The notes: generated from the sequence alone by a model not told the origin. DNA of 32,287 nt from a bacterium (GCA_021836725.1 JAKBHL010000006.1:85136-117422), one strand, 5' to 3'; positions 16,730 to 26,608 are shown, counted from the first letter of the stretch. A program made the numbers and translations.

Positions 16730-17692
16730 TTATCCTGCGACACCGATGGCGCGGCGCACCTGCTCCATTTTCGCCTCGCTCACGGCGCGCGCCTCGCTCT
16801 TCCCTCCGGCAAGGACTTCCTCGACGATATGCGGGTCGTTTTGCAACTCCTCGTATTTTGCACGGAGCGGGGCGAGAGAACGATCGAGATCTTCGATAAG
16901 CAGTTCCTTGAGCATCTTGTAATTGCCGCGGTGTTCTTCGTACATCTTCTCAAGTTCGCTTTCGCTCCTTACAAGCTTGTGGATGGCGTACACATTTTCT
17001 GGTCGTTCGCCCGAGGAATCGGTAACGATGCTCATGACGCATTTCACCAGCTCGTCGCGCAGCGCGAAAAGCGGAATGACGTTGCCGTAACTCTTGCTCA
17101 TTTTCCGGCCGTCGATGCCGGGAACGATGGCGACCTCCGGCATGATGTACGGCTCGGGGAGTTTTAAAATATCGGTCTTAAATACACGGTTGAATTTCTC
17201 CGCAGTGTCGCGCGCGTATTCGACATGCTGTTTCTGGTCCTGGCCCACCGGTACGACCGCAGCATCGTAGAGGAGGATGTCGGCGGCCATGAGCATCGGG
17301 TAATTAAAAGTGCCGACGACGATTTCCTTATTTTTCGCCGCCGCATCCTTGTACGCGTGCGCGCGCATGAGGTACGGCATCGTGGTGATGCTATCGAAAA
17401 TCCAACAGAGTTCCGTATGCGCGGGCACGTCCGATTGCTTAAAAAGCACCACCTCCTTCGGATCGAGGCCGACGGCGAGATACGCCATCACGACCTCGCG
17501 AGTGCGTCGACGCATTTCTTCCGCGTCTTGCATTGAGTTTAGTGCGTGATAGTCGGCGACGAAAATGAACGGGCGATACTTCCCTTCTTTGGTTAAAGCG
17601 ACCTGTTGGCGCATCGCGCCGAAATAGTTCCCGATATGCAAATCTCCGGTCGGCTTTATGGCAGAGACGAGTATTGGTTTCGCGTTGCTCAT
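16730..17692 (-). CDS. trpS: Tryptophanyl-tRNA synthetase
   Basis: SAIKPTGDLHIGNYFGAM, VPVGQDQKQHVEYARDTAEKFN, RKMSKSYGN; start refined from GTG 17719 to ATG 17692. Confidence 0.95.
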   Translation of the reverse strand: MSNAKPILVSAIKPTGDLHIGNYFGAMRQQVALTKEGKYRPFIFVADYHALNSMQDAEEMRRRTREVVMAYLAVGLDPKEVVLFKQSDVPAHTELCWIFDSITTMPYLMRAHAYKDAAAKNKEIVVGTFNYPMLMAADILLYDAAVVPVGQDQKQHVEYARDTAEKFNRVFKTDILKLPEPYIMPEVAIVPGIDGRKMSKSYGNVIPLFALRDELVKCVMSIVTDSSGERPENVYAIHKLVRSESELEKMYEEHRGNYKMLKELLIEDLDRSLAPLRAKYEELQNDPHIVEEVLAGGKSEARAVSEAKMEQVRRAIGVAG

Positions 17693-17698
17693 AGCACT

Positions 17699-17707
17699 AC
17701 GATACCA
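17699..17707 (-). promoter_or_regulatory. Extended -10 of trpS (leaderless)
   Basis: TGG-TATCGT-AGTGCT-ATG. Confidence 0.55.
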
Positions 17708-17744
17708 TAGCACAGGCACCGAGAATGAATCGTTTTGAGGGAGC

Positions 17745-18779
17745 TTATGCTTTCCGTACGATCAGAAACGGCGTCATTTCATCCGACTGCCCGGCGGGAT
17801 TGTCCCGGAATAATTTTCCTATGAAAGATTCGGAAATAGCGCGGGTGGATTTGCCGAGCGAAAAAGCCCCGCGATAATTCGCATCGATTATGACGACTTC
17901 GTGGCCGCCGACTTTTTCTTTGATCCGCCGCGCGGCGTCGCTCGGATCGTTTGGCGCGAGCTTCACGGCGTGCGCGTATTCAAGGATGAGGAAGGACATC
18001 GGGCAGTCGATGGATTTTGCGCGCGTTCCGCAAATCCTGTAAAACAGGCCGCGAATGCCAAGCGGGCGTGTGATGGCCGCGACGGCGGCGGCAAAGAGCA
18101 CGCGCGGGTATCCCGCCTCTTCTAGAAAAAGCTGCATGGCGAGGCTGGTGCCATGCCCGAAGCCGTGGAAATCGTCCGAACCGTAAGAATTGCCGACTTT
18201 GCGGGCGAGGAATCGCGCGAGGCCCGTCGGCTTGATTTCACTCATATCGACAACCCTGCCCTGGGTGATCGTGAGGGCTTTTTCGCTTATGAAAATGGCA
18301 TCTCCCGGCTTCAGGTATGGGCTGACATACTCTTCGATAAGCGGCAGGAGATCGGTGTCTTTCATCGTGATGAGACGGGTTCTCACCGGCAAACGCAGAT
18401 ACGATACGCCATCGACATCGATAGCGAGCTGTTTGCCCGGGTTTGCGATGAACTCTCCTGAGGCGGCGCGCGGCGCGGCTATGACGGATGCGTCGGCGAA
18501 AGAAACCTGCTCGCCGCGAAAAGCGGCAAACAATTTGCTGACCGTCTCGCGGATCGCGGAGGGATCCTCGGCGAGCTTTGCGCGCGAGCGCAAGAGTTCG
18601 GTCGCCTCCATGTAGAGGATACGGGCTTCGTCGGCGGAGGTCTGCGCAAAAACGGCTTCAATGGCGGCCGCGTCGTCGGATACCGCTTCTACCGCTATTG
18701 TGCCGTCTGCGCGCGGCGAGTAGAGGATCGTGAGGCCGGTCGATTCTTTCATCTGCGCATATGCCTGCGATTTTTCCAT
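17745..18779 (-). CDS. CofE-like (coenzyme F420-0:L-glutamate ligase family) protein with extra N-terminal region
   Basis: RTRLITMKDTDLLPLIEEYVSPYLKPGDAIFISEKALTITQGR and GIRGLFYRICGTRAKSIDCP...VVIIDANYRGAFSLG resemble F420_ligase-family proteins. Confidence 0.65.
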   Translation of the reverse strand: MEKSQAYAQMKESTGLTILYSPRADGTIAVEAVSDDAAAIEAVFAQTSADEARILYMEATELLRSRAKLAEDPSAIRETVSKLFAAFRGEQVSFADASVIAAPRAASGEFIANPGKQLAIDVDGVSYLRLPVRTRLITMKDTDLLPLIEEYVSPYLKPGDAIFISEKALTITQGRVVDMSEIKPTGLARFLARKVGNSYGSDDFHGFGHGTSLAMQLFLEEAGYPRVLFAAAVAAITRPLGIRGLFYRICGTRAKSIDCPMSFLILEYAHAVKLAPNDPSDAARRIKEKVGGHEVVIIDANYRGAFSLGKSTRAISESFIGKLFRDNPAGQSDEMTPFLIVRKA

Positions 18780-18871
18780 AAACGTGCGTGTATGGTTTAT
18801 ATTAGATTTACAATTTTTTTACTATAACACTTAAAACGGTAAAAGACCCCGCAGTGAAATTACTTTAATAG

Positions 18872-18909
18872 AAAACCCCTCTACGAAACATGTTTCGTAG
18901 AGGGGTTTT
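18872..18909 (-). terminator. 38-bp perfect palindrome, terminator-like
   Basis: AAAACCCCTCTACGAAACATGTTTCGTAGAGGGGTTTT is self-complementary, starting 5 nt after the stop of the 18914 gene. Confidence 0.9.
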
Positions 18910-18913
18910 TTAC

Positions 18914-19147
18914 CTACTCGTCGCAATTGAACGACTCTGGCTCCGGGAACGAGGGTTTCTTGAACAAAATCCCCGCCAGGAAGTTGAAACCCCAGGCCTG
19001 CCAGAAAGTAATTACTTTGATCCCGAAGATTCCCGGCATCAGCCAATTCCACAGGAAATAGGTTGGGATGGCAGTGGAAAATGCGTAAAGGCCAATTGCG
19101 AGAATGCTGATACCGATTCCCGTCGCCAGCTTTTCAAGCAAGTTCAT
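18914..19147 (-). CDS. Small membrane protein (77 aa)
   Basis: MNLLEKLATGIGISILAIGLYAFSTAIPTYFLWNWLMPGIFGIKVITFWQAWGFNFLAGILFKKPSFPEPESFNCDE; SD (TTAGGAGACACGAGATG), sigma70 promoter upstream, terminator downstream. Confidence 0.85.
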   Translation of the reverse strand: MNLLEKLATGIGISILAIGLYAFSTAIPTYFLWNWLMPGIFGIKVITFWQAWGFNFLAGILFKKPSFPEPESFNCDE

Positions 19148-19170
19148 CTCGTGTCTCCTAAGGTGCTATT

Positions 19171-19193
19171 TTCTACGGCACGTTACCGTAGAA
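19171..19193 (-). promoter_or_regulatory. 5'UTR hairpin of the 18914 gene
   Basis: TTCTACGG-TAACGTG-CCGTAGAA 8-bp perfect stem between promoter and SD. Confidence 0.6.
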
Positions 19194-19226
19194 GCCATGG
19201 AATTTTTGAATTTCGGTGGCGTTATT

Positions 19227-19255
19227 AATATAGCATATAAACACTTGAAAGTCAA
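19227..19255 (-). promoter_or_regulatory. sigma70-type promoter of the 18914 gene
   Basis: TTGACT-17 nt-TATATT on the minus strand. Confidence 0.75.
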
Positions 19256-19278
19256 GCAAAACAAAAAATCAGCTTTTG

Positions 19279-19362
19279 TGCGCCGGGAAGGATTCGAACC
19301 TTCGTAGGGCTATGCCCGACAGATTTACAGTCTGTTGCGATTGACCACTCCGCCACCGACGC
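19279..19362 (-). tRNA. tRNA-Tyr(GTA), type II with long variable arm, no encoded CCA
   Basis: GCGTCGG/CCGGCGC acceptor stem, ACAGA-CTGTAAA-TCTGT anticodon arm, GGGC-ATA-GCCC variable arm, GAAGGTTCGAATCCTTC T-arm. Confidence 0.95.
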
Positions 19363-19373
19363 AAGTCCCACTC

Positions 19374-19401
19374 ACTATAGCGGGTTTCGGATTTATTTCA
19401 A
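19374..19401 (-). promoter_or_regulatory. Possible tRNA-Tyr promoter
   Basis: TTGAAA-16 nt-TATAGT overlapping the end of tyrS. Confidence 0.4.
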
Positions 19402-20646
19402 AACGAGAATAAGAACGCCTTGCTTTCCTTTGCGTACGAAAGCGTAGCCTCCGGGGAGATCGCCGGGATAGAGTTTCTGGTCGGGATTTTCCACGAGGAA
19501 GCCCGAAAGAGTGATGCCCTTCCCTTCGATAAGACGCCGCGCTTCGCTTTTGGAAGAAGCGAGGCCGCCCTTCACAAGGGCTTCGGCGAGCGAAAAGCCG
19601 TTGCTGAGCTCTTTTTTTGAAAACGTTACCGAAGGCGCTTCCGCGATGGCGACCAGCATCTCTTCCCGGGAGAGAGAGTCAAATGCCCTGTTTCCAAATA
19701 AGGCGTCAGTTGCCGCTACCGCTTGGGCGGTTGCCGCCGGGCCGTGTACGATCTCGGTGACGAGGCGGGCGAGCGTTTCCTGAGCTTGGCGCTCCGCGGG
19801 ATTCCGGCGATGCAGTTCCATAAGCAGGCCGATTTCTTGCAACGGCAGGAAAGTATAGATTTTGAGATAGGATTCGATATTTGCATCCGGAAGGTTCATC
19901 CAGAACTGATAGAAACGGAATGGAGTGGTCTTCTTCGGGTCGAGCCAGATGGCATTGCCTTCCGATTTCCCGAATTTCTTTCCCGCAGAATCCGTAACAA
20001 GCGGCATGCCGAGCGCGTACGCCTGTTCCCCCAGCCGTTTCCGGACAAGGTCAACGCCCGAAAGAATGTTCGTCCATTGGTCCGAACCCCCCACCTGGAG
20101 ATCGACCCCGTATTTTTTATGTAGCGTCAGATAATCAAATCCTTGCAGGAGCGCGTAGGTGAATTCGGTGTATGAAATGCTCTCATCAGGCGTATCGAGC
20201 CGTTTTTTTATGATGTCGCGCTTGATGAGGTCATTGACGGTAAAATGCTTGCCGACATCGCGCAGGAAAGGAATCAGCTTCGCGCGCGAGAGCCAGTCGG
20301 CATTATCAACCATGCGGAAAGGAGTGCCGCCGAGGATCCTCCTCAATTGCGTCTTGAGCGCGCGGGTATTGGCGGCAACGGTTTTTTCATCAAGCATCGG
20401 GCGTTCGCCCGTTTCTTTCGGATCGCCGATCATGCCGGTGCCGCCGCCCACGAGGAATACGAGCTTGTTGCCGGCGTTCGCAAGCCGCTTCATGAGGAGA
20501 ACGACAGCGAGATTTCCGACCTGAATCGAGTCGGAGGTCGGATCAATGCCGAGATACGCGACCCGCGGCTTCTCAAGAATCTTCTCGACCGGAGCGGAGG
20601 AATGCTCAATGAGTCCGCGCGCTTTCAAGTCTTCAGCGAGAGTCAT
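19393..20646 (-). CDS. tyrS: Tyrosyl-tRNA synthetase (with S4 domain)
   Basis: YLGIDPTSDSIQVGNLAVVL, DLQVGGSDQWTNILSGVDL, KFGKSEGNAIWLD, C-terminal S4-like domain. Confidence 0.95.
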   Translation of the reverse strand: MTLAEDLKARGLIEHSSAPVEKILEKPRVAYLGIDPTSDSIQVGNLAVVLLMKRLANAGNKLVFLVGGGTGMIGDPKETGERPMLDEKTVAANTRALKTQLRRILGGTPFRMVDNADWLSRAKLIPFLRDVGKHFTVNDLIKRDIIKKRLDTPDESISYTEFTYALLQGFDYLTLHKKYGVDLQVGGSDQWTNILSGVDLVRKRLGEQAYALGMPLVTDSAGKKFGKSEGNAIWLDPKKTTPFRFYQFWMNLPDANIESYLKIYTFLPLQEIGLLMELHRRNPAERQAQETLARLVTEIVHGPAATAQAVAATDALFGNRAFDSLSREEMLVAIAEAPSVTFSKKELSNGFSLAEALVKGGLASSKSEARRLIEGKGITLSGFLVENPDQKLYPGDLPGGYAFVRKGKQGVLILVLK

Positions 20647-20652
20647 GGAAAA

Positions 20653-20661
20653 ACTATATCA
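20653..20661 (-). promoter_or_regulatory. Extended -10 of tyrS (leaderless)
   Basis: TGA-TATAGT-TTTTCC-ATG. Confidence 0.65.
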
Positions 20662-20692
20662 TGCACTTTCAAGATATTCGATGCTTCGACTT

Positions 20693-22492
20693 TCATTCGT
20701 GCAGGCCAATGTGCAGCTCGTAGAGGTGGCGGTACACGCCGCCGTCAATAGTCATGAGCGCCTCATGACTTCCCTGTTCAACGACGGTGCCGTTCTTGAT
20801 GACGAGAATCGTATCGGCCGCGCGCACGGTCGAAAGCCGGTGCGCGATGATGAAAGTCGTCCGGCCGCGCATAAGATTTTCGAGTGAGGCGGTGATGGCG
20901 GCTTCCGTCTCCGAGTCGAGCGCAGAAGTCGGCTCATCAAGGATGAGGATCTCCGGGTTGCGCAGGATTGCGCGAGCGATTGCGATACGCTGTTTCTGTC
21001 CCACCGAGAGCTTGATGCCGCGCTCTCCGACGATCGTGCCATAACCTTTCGATTGCTTTTCGATAAAATCATGGATATGCGCTTGGCGCGCGGCCTGCTC
21101 GACCGCTTCGTCACTCGCATCAAATGCGCCGTAACGGATGTTCGCGCGGATAGTGTCGTTAAAGAGCGCAACCTCTTGGGGCACGACCGCGATGCGTTCT
21201 CGGAGCGCGGTCAAATCCCATTGCTGCGTATCGATACCGTCGACCCGCACATTGCCCGCGCTCGGAAAATAATAACCAGAAATGAGCGAGATCGCGGTAC
21301 TCTTTCCGCTCCCCGACTCGCCTACAAGCGCGATCGTTTGGCCGGGGTTCGCGGTAAAAGAGAGATTGGAGAGTACTTCACTTCCCCCGTTGCCATAGTC
21401 GAATGACACCTTGTCGAAAACAATTTTTCCCGAGCGTTCCGTTGCGGCAACGGCATCGGCAGGATGATAGTCCTCTTCTTTCTTGAGGAACAAACGTTCG
21501 AGTTGTCCGGCAGACGTGATGCCGTTTTGTATGACTTGCCAACTGTAGCCGAGTTGGACGAATGGGCCGAAGAAAAGCAATGCGTAGCCGTTGAGCGCGA
21601 CGAGGTCGCCGATGGTCATTGAGCCCTTCGCGACGAAAGTGACCGACGCTACGAAGACTGAGAGTTGGGTAAGGAATACGATGAGGCGTTGGAAAGATCC
21701 TACGTTGCTCCATATCTTCTCGAGCGAATACCATTTGTCCGCGACTTTGCCGGCAAGGTTTTCTCGTGTTTTCCCGATTTCATAACTTTCCGCGACCGCC
21801 TGTTTAACGGCGGTTGCTTGCTGCACAACGGCCGCTGCATTGTCCCAGTGCTCATTCCACATCTTATGCGCTTCATGATCGATAGCGGCTATCGGGCGCA
21901 GCATGAAAGCAAGCGAGAGAACATAGATCAGGACACCAGTTGCTAGGATACCTGCCATAAACACGTTGATACTTGCCGCGAGCACGATACCGATTACAAC
22001 CGAAAGCAACTGAGGAGCGATTTGAGTCAGGTTCCGTACTATAGCCGAGATACGCCATCCGGCTATACTGATTTTCTGCAGGACGGCATTCATGTGCTCG
22101 TTCGTGTGGAACGAGAGCGGGAGTTTGAGGAGATGGACCATGCCCTCGGCCTGAATGCTAAGATGCATGTAACAATCAATTTTCCGTCGCGTGCGGTCGA
22201 TCACCCAATCGCTTATGTTGGCGACGAATTGGATGACCGCCCACGCAATGAGCATCATCGCCCAGAACGGTAAGGCGCTATCTGTCATTGTCTTGCCCTG
22301 CGAAAGACTTATGAGTGCGTCGAAGAAACGGCCGGTGACGTATGGCACGGCACCATTGGCCGCGGCTGAGACAAGACCGAGCGCTATGAGAAGCGACAAT
22401 TGTTTGCGATACGGGTGTGCGTGTCGCCAGATCCCACGTATACCCTCGGAGAGCGATACGGGGTCATCGTACTCCTCGATAATTTCTGTCAT
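20693..22492 (-). CDS. ABC exporter half-transporter (TMD-NBD fusion)
   Basis: Walker A GESGSGKST, signature LSVGQKQRIAIARAIL, Walker B ILILDEPTSALD. Confidence 0.93.
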   Translation of the reverse strand: MTEIIEEYDDPVSLSEGIRGIWRHAHPYRKQLSLLIALGLVSAAANGAVPYVTGRFFDALISLSQGKTMTDSALPFWAMMLIAWAVIQFVANISDWVIDRTRRKIDCYMHLSIQAEGMVHLLKLPLSFHTNEHMNAVLQKISIAGWRISAIVRNLTQIAPQLLSVVIGIVLAASINVFMAGILATGVLIYVLSLAFMLRPIAAIDHEAHKMWNEHWDNAAAVVQQATAVKQAVAESYEIGKTRENLAGKVADKWYSLEKIWSNVGSFQRLIVFLTQLSVFVASVTFVAKGSMTIGDLVALNGYALLFFGPFVQLGYSWQVIQNGITSAGQLERLFLKKEEDYHPADAVAATERSGKIVFDKVSFDYGNGGSEVLSNLSFTANPGQTIALVGESGSGKSTAISLISGYYFPSAGNVRVDGIDTQQWDLTALRERIAVVPQEVALFNDTIRANIRYGAFDASDEAVEQAARQAHIHDFIEKQSKGYGTIVGERGIKLSVGQKQRIAIARAILRNPEILILDEPTSALDSETEAAITASLENLMRGRTTFIIAHRLSTVRAADTILVIKNGTVVEQGSHEALMTIDGGVYRHLYELHIGLHE

Positions 22493-22495
22493 GGT

Positions 22496-23017
22496 TTAGC
22501 GCGCGAGGAAGAAAAGGCCGATTGCGGGAGCGATAAACCACCAGAAGAAATACTTGTCCGGCGCGAAAAGGATGTCGATCGCGGGAGTGAAGTGATAGAT
22601 CGACGCGACCGGAAAAATATGATACGCGAGCGCAAGAAGGAAAGCGGCGCCTAAAAATGAAAGCGCGATAAGTCCGAATATGCCGATATACAGAAAATCA
22701 GAGACGACGACGCGGCGCAGGATGATGTAAAACGCAAATACCAGGCCTGCATAGAGGCCGATATGCGCGAAAAGAGCCGTGAGAGGCGGCGCCGTGGGCA
22801 GGAGCGAAGTGTAAGGAAACGCGCCATAGAGCGCATAGGCCGCATAAAACGCGAGCAGGAGCGCGACGAAAGGGCCGCGGCCGACATACCAGGCGAAAAG
22901 GAACAGCACACCAAGCAGAACGAGCACGATGAAGAAGGCGCTCGCCGCCGACCACGCCGTGAGCGCGGTGTGCGTCGCCAGGATGTTCACTTGCGCGATG
23001 CCATTGGTTGCGGTCAT
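22496..23017 (-). CDS. Polytopic membrane protein of unknown function
   Basis: 173 aa, ~5 hydrophobic helices, stop 4 nt before the ABC transporter start. Confidence 0.75.
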   Translation of the reverse strand: MTATNGIAQVNILATHTALTAWSAASAFFIVLVLLGVLFLFAWYVGRGPFVALLLAFYAAYALYGAFPYTSLLPTAPPLTALFAHIGLYAGLVFAFYIILRRVVVSDFLYIGIFGLIALSFLGAAFLLALAYHIFPVASIYHFTPAIDILFAPDKYFFWWFIAPAIGLFFLAR

Positions 23018-23036
23018 GGCATATAGTGTAGCGTAT

Positions 23037-24125
23037 TTATAGGCCCTCGTTTTTCAAATCCTCAATAGCCTTTTTTGCCTTACCAGAGAATTTCTGCGGA
23101 AGTATCGTTTCCAAACGAATGATGAGATCGCCGCGGCTAACGCCTTCGGGGATGCCCTTGCCGCGCACGCGCAGCAATTCCTCGGCGCGTTTCATCGGAG
23201 GGATTTTAACTTCAAGCATCTTCCCTTCCAGAGTTTCGATGGAAGCAGTGGTGCCAAGGAGAGCATCGGTAAGCTTCACGCGCAAATCCATATTCAAGTT
23301 CCTTCCTTCACGCCGGAAGACCGGATGCGGTTTTACGTGTATTTTCACGTACAGATCGCCCGCAACGCCCGCCTTCACGGCTTCCCCTTGCTGGGGCAAG
23401 CGTATCATCTCGCCGTTATCGATACCGGAAGGAATAGCAACCTTGATTTCTTCTTCTTTGCGATGAACGCCCTGCCCCTTGCATTGCGGGCATTTTTCTT
23501 TCGGTATTTTCCCACTGCCAAGACAGACAGTGCATATGCGAACGCTGCTGAATTGTCCGAGGATTGAGTTGCGCGTCTCATGGATGCGCCCGCGGCCTGC
23601 GCACGCGGCGCAGGTTTCGAGCTCCGTGCCGGGTTTCGCGCCGGTACCGCTACAAAGATCGCACCTCGAGACTTTCGCTATGAGGACGCTGCGCTTGGTG
23701 CCGAACACGGCATCTTTGAACGGGATCTCGAGATCGATTGAAATATCGCGGCCGCGAGGGCTTTGAGTGCGCGCACTCCGTGCCCCGCCGAACATGTCTC
23801 CGAAGATATCGCCGAAATCGAATTCCATGCCTTCCTGCCCGAAACCCTGTTGAAATTGGCTGAAATCAAATCCGCCGAATCCCTGGCCGCCCTGAGGCGC
23901 TCCGGCTGAACCGCCGGCGAATGCTTGGCCGTACGTGTCATATTCGCGGCGTTTCTTGTCGTCTCCGAGTACGGCGTACGCTTCGGTGATCTCCTTAAAC
24001 CGCGCTTCGTCGGTGCCGCCCTTGTCAGGGTGATATTTATGCGCGAGCTTTCGGAACGCCTTCTTGATATCGTCCTGGGTCGCTTTCCGATCGACACCGA
24101 GCACGCTGTAGTAGTCTTTCGTCAT
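23037..24125 (-). CDS. dnaJ: Chaperone DnaJ
   Basis: J domain [32 protein letters not shown]; four CxxCxGxG repeats. Confidence 0.96.
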   Translation of the reverse strand: MTKDYYSVLGVDRKATQDDIKKAFRKLAHKYHPDKGGTDEARFKEITEAYAVLGDDKKRREYDTYGQAFAGGSAGAPQGGQGFGGFDFSQFQQGFGQEGMEFDFGDIFGDMFGGARSARTQSPRGRDISIDLEIPFKDAVFGTKRSVLIAKVSRCDLCSGTGAKPGTELETCAACAGRGRIHETRNSILGQFSSVRICTVCLGSGKIPKEKCPQCKGQGVHRKEEEIKVAIPSGIDNGEMIRLPQQGEAVKAGVAGDLYVKIHVKPHPVFRREGRNLNMDLRVKLTDALLGTTASIETLEGKMLEVKIPPMKRAEELLRVRGKGIPEGVSRGDLIIRLETILPQKFSGKAKKAIEDLKNEGL

Positions 24126-24131
24126 TTCCTT

Positions 24132-26027
24132 TTATTGCTCCTTGAACTCGGCATCGGTCGGGCCGCCGGAAGATTCGGGAGGAGTCTGGCCATCGGCGCC
24201 CGGTGTGGGCGGAGTCTGCGCCTGCTGTTGCTTTAGCAGCGCCTCGCCTATCTTCGAGAGCGTCGTCGAAAGCGCCTCGGTTGCGTTCTTGATGGTGGCC
24301 GGGTCTTCGCTTGCGCGCGCGGTTTTCAAGGTATCGATCGCATCTTGGACTTCTTTCACTACCTCCGCCCCGGCTTTCTCGCCGTTCTCCTTGATCGCTT
24401 TCTCGGCGGCATAAACGGCCTGGTCGGCGTTGTTGCGCGCTTCGGCGAGTTCTTTTCGCTTTTCATCGTCCGCCGCGTGAGTCTCGGCGTCGGTTTTCAT
24501 TTTCTCGATATCCTCCTTGGAGAGGCCGGTCGAGCCTTCGATGCGGATGCTCTGCTCTTTACCGGTCGTTTTTTCTTTCGCTTTTACGGTGAGAATGCCG
24601 GATGCGTCCACGTCGAAAGTGACTTCGATTTGCGGGAGGCCGCGCGGAGCGGGCGGGATCCCGTCAAGCATGAACTTCCCCAGCGATTTATTGTCCGCGC
24701 TCATCGCGCGCTCGCCTTGCGTGATGTGAATCTCGACTGAGGGCTGATTGTCCGCGGCGGTGGAGAATGTCTGGGAACGGCTGGTCGGGATCGCCGTATT
24801 GCGCTCCACAATCTTAGTCGCGACGCCGCCCATCGTCTCGATGGCGAGCGAGAGCGGGATGACGTCGACAAGCAGAATATCCTTCACGTCGCCCTGCAGG
24901 ATGCCCGCCTGAATCGCGGCTCCGATCGCGACGACTTCGTCCGGGTTGACGCTCATGTTCGGCTTCTTGCCGAAGAACTTCTCGACAGCCGTTTGGATGG
25001 CCGGCATGCGCGTCTGGCCGCCCACAAGGATGACTTCCTGGATATCGCCGACCTTAAAGGGCGACGCTTCCATCGCGCGTTTGCTGATAGCCATCGCGCG
25101 CTCGATGAATTCGCTTGAAAGTTCTTCGAGTTTCGCGCGGGTCATCTTGATGAGCAGATGGCGCGGGCCCGAAGCATCGGAAGTGAGGAATGGGATGTTG
25201 ATCTCGGTCTCCATCGCGCTCGAGAGTTCTATTTTCGCTTTTTCGGCCGCTTCATCGAGGCGCTGACGGGCGAGCGCATCTGAGCGTACGTCGATGCCGC
25301 TTTCTTTCTTGAATTCATCCGCGAGCCAATTGATGACCTTCTGGTCGATATCCTTGCCGCCCAGATGCGCGTCGCCATCGGTGCTCTTCACTTCGATGAC
25401 GTCATCGCCTACCTCAAGCACCGAGATGTCGAATGTGCCGCCGCCGAAGTCGAAGACGGCTATTTTCTCGTCCTTCTTTTTGTTGAATCCGTATGCGAGC
25501 GCGGCGGCGGTCGGCTCGTTGATGATGCGCTTCACCTCGAGACCGGCGATTTGTCCGGCCGCTTTGGTAGCGCTCCTCTGGTCGTCGTTGAAATAGGCGG
25601 GGACGGTGATAACCGCCTCGGTGATCTTTTCGCCGAGTTTCGCTTCGGCGTCGGCCTTGAGCTTCCCCAGGATCATCGCGGATATCTCTTCCGGCCGGTA
25701 CCATTTTTCGGTCATTTTGACCTCGATGCCGCCGTTATCGGCTTTGCGCATCTCGAAAGGAACGGCCGCTTTATCTTTTTGCACTTCCGGTTCGTCAAAG
25801 GAATGCCCGATAAAACGCTTTATCTGATAGATCGTATTCAGAGGATTCGTCACTGATTGGCGCTTGGCGAGCGTACCGACGATGCGTTCGCCGTTTTTCC
25901 CTACAGCAACGATGGAAGGAGTCGTGCGCGCGCCCTCGGCGTTCTCGAGAACGCGCGGTTCACCGCCCTCAACGATCGCCATCGCGGAGTTTGTGGTCCC
26001 CAAATCGATTCCAAGAATTTTTGCCAT
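24132..26027 (-). CDS. dnaK: Chaperone DnaK (Hsp70)
   Basis: [56 protein letters not shown]. Confidence 0.97.
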   Translation of the reverse strand: MAKILGIDLGTTNSAMAIVEGGEPRVLENAEGARTTPSIVAVGKNGERIVGTLAKRQSVTNPLNTIYQIKRFIGHSFDEPEVQKDKAAVPFEMRKADNGGIEVKMTEKWYRPEEISAMILGKLKADAEAKLGEKITEAVITVPAYFNDDQRSATKAAGQIAGLEVKRIINEPTAAALAYGFNKKKDEKIAVFDFGGGTFDISVLEVGDDVIEVKSTDGDAHLGGKDIDQKVINWLADEFKKESGIDVRSDALARQRLDEAAEKAKIELSSAMETEINIPFLTSDASGPRHLLIKMTRAKLEELSSEFIERAMAISKRAMEASPFKVGDIQEVILVGGQTRMPAIQTAVEKFFGKKPNMSVNPDEVVAIGAAIQAGILQGDVKDILLVDVIPLSLAIETMGGVATKIVERNTAIPTSRSQTFSTAADNQPSVEIHITQGERAMSADNKSLGKFMLDGIPPAPRGLPQIEVTFDVDASGILTVKAKEKTTGKEQSIRIEGSTGLSKEDIEKMKTDAETHAADDEKRKELAEARNNADQAVYAAEKAIKENGEKAGAEVVKEVQDAIDTLKTARASEDPATIKNATEALSTTLSKIGEALLKQQQAQTPPTPGADGQTPPESSGGPTDAEFKEQ

Positions 26028-26065
26028 GGATGTTTAAAGTTAGAGAGTCTATTTTATACTTCCTG

Positions 26066-26602
26066 TTATTCGCTTGCAAAGTGCGCGACGCGAACTTTCG
26101 CCGGACGCACCACCGACTCGCCGATCCTCCAGCCTTTCTCGAGGACCGCGGTGATCGTGTCGTCCGCCTCCGCGGAATCCACCGTATCTTTACCGAGCGC
26201 CTCATGAAGCGCCGGATCAAACCGCTCGCCGACTTCTCCGAGGGCGGTGAGCCCGAGCGAAGCGAAAGCGCTCTCAAGCTGGCGCGCGATGGCGAGGAAT
26301 CCCTCCGGTATCTCGCCATGCTCCTTTGAGCGTTCGAGGGCGTCGAAAGCCGGCAGGAGCGTTTCGACCGCTTTCACCACTCCCGAAGACTTTGCTGTTT
26401 TTGCCTCCGTCTCGAATCGTTTGAGCAGGTTGACATAATCGGCTTTCGCGCGTTGCCACCCGTCCATGTACTCCTGTTTCTCTTTGCGGCACTCGGCGAG
26501 TTCCGCCCGCATTTTCGCAATCTTTCGTTCCGGTTGCTCCTCTTCCGCATTCCCTTCACTGCCCTCCTCCTCGATAACAACGTCGTCGTGTTCATCTATC
26601 AT
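26066..26602 (-). CDS. grpE: Nucleotide exchange factor GrpE
   Basis: GWQRAKADYVNLLKRFETE and FDPALHEALGKD...VLEKGWRIGESVVRPAKVRVA. Confidence 0.93.
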   Translation of the reverse strand: MIDEHDDVVIEEEGSEGNAEEEQPERKIAKMRAELAECRKEKQEYMDGWQRAKADYVNLLKRFETEAKTAKSSGVVKAVETLLPAFDALERSKEHGEIPEGFLAIARQLESAFASLGLTALGEVGERFDPALHEALGKDTVDSAEADDTITAVLEKGWRIGESVVRPAKVRVAHFASE

Positions 26603-26608
26603 GATTCC

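Noticed and set aside
24126-24135. Possible additional copy of the palindromic element between dnaJ and dnaK
   Set aside because: The spacer is only ~6 nt and contains no TAGAA or core sequence.
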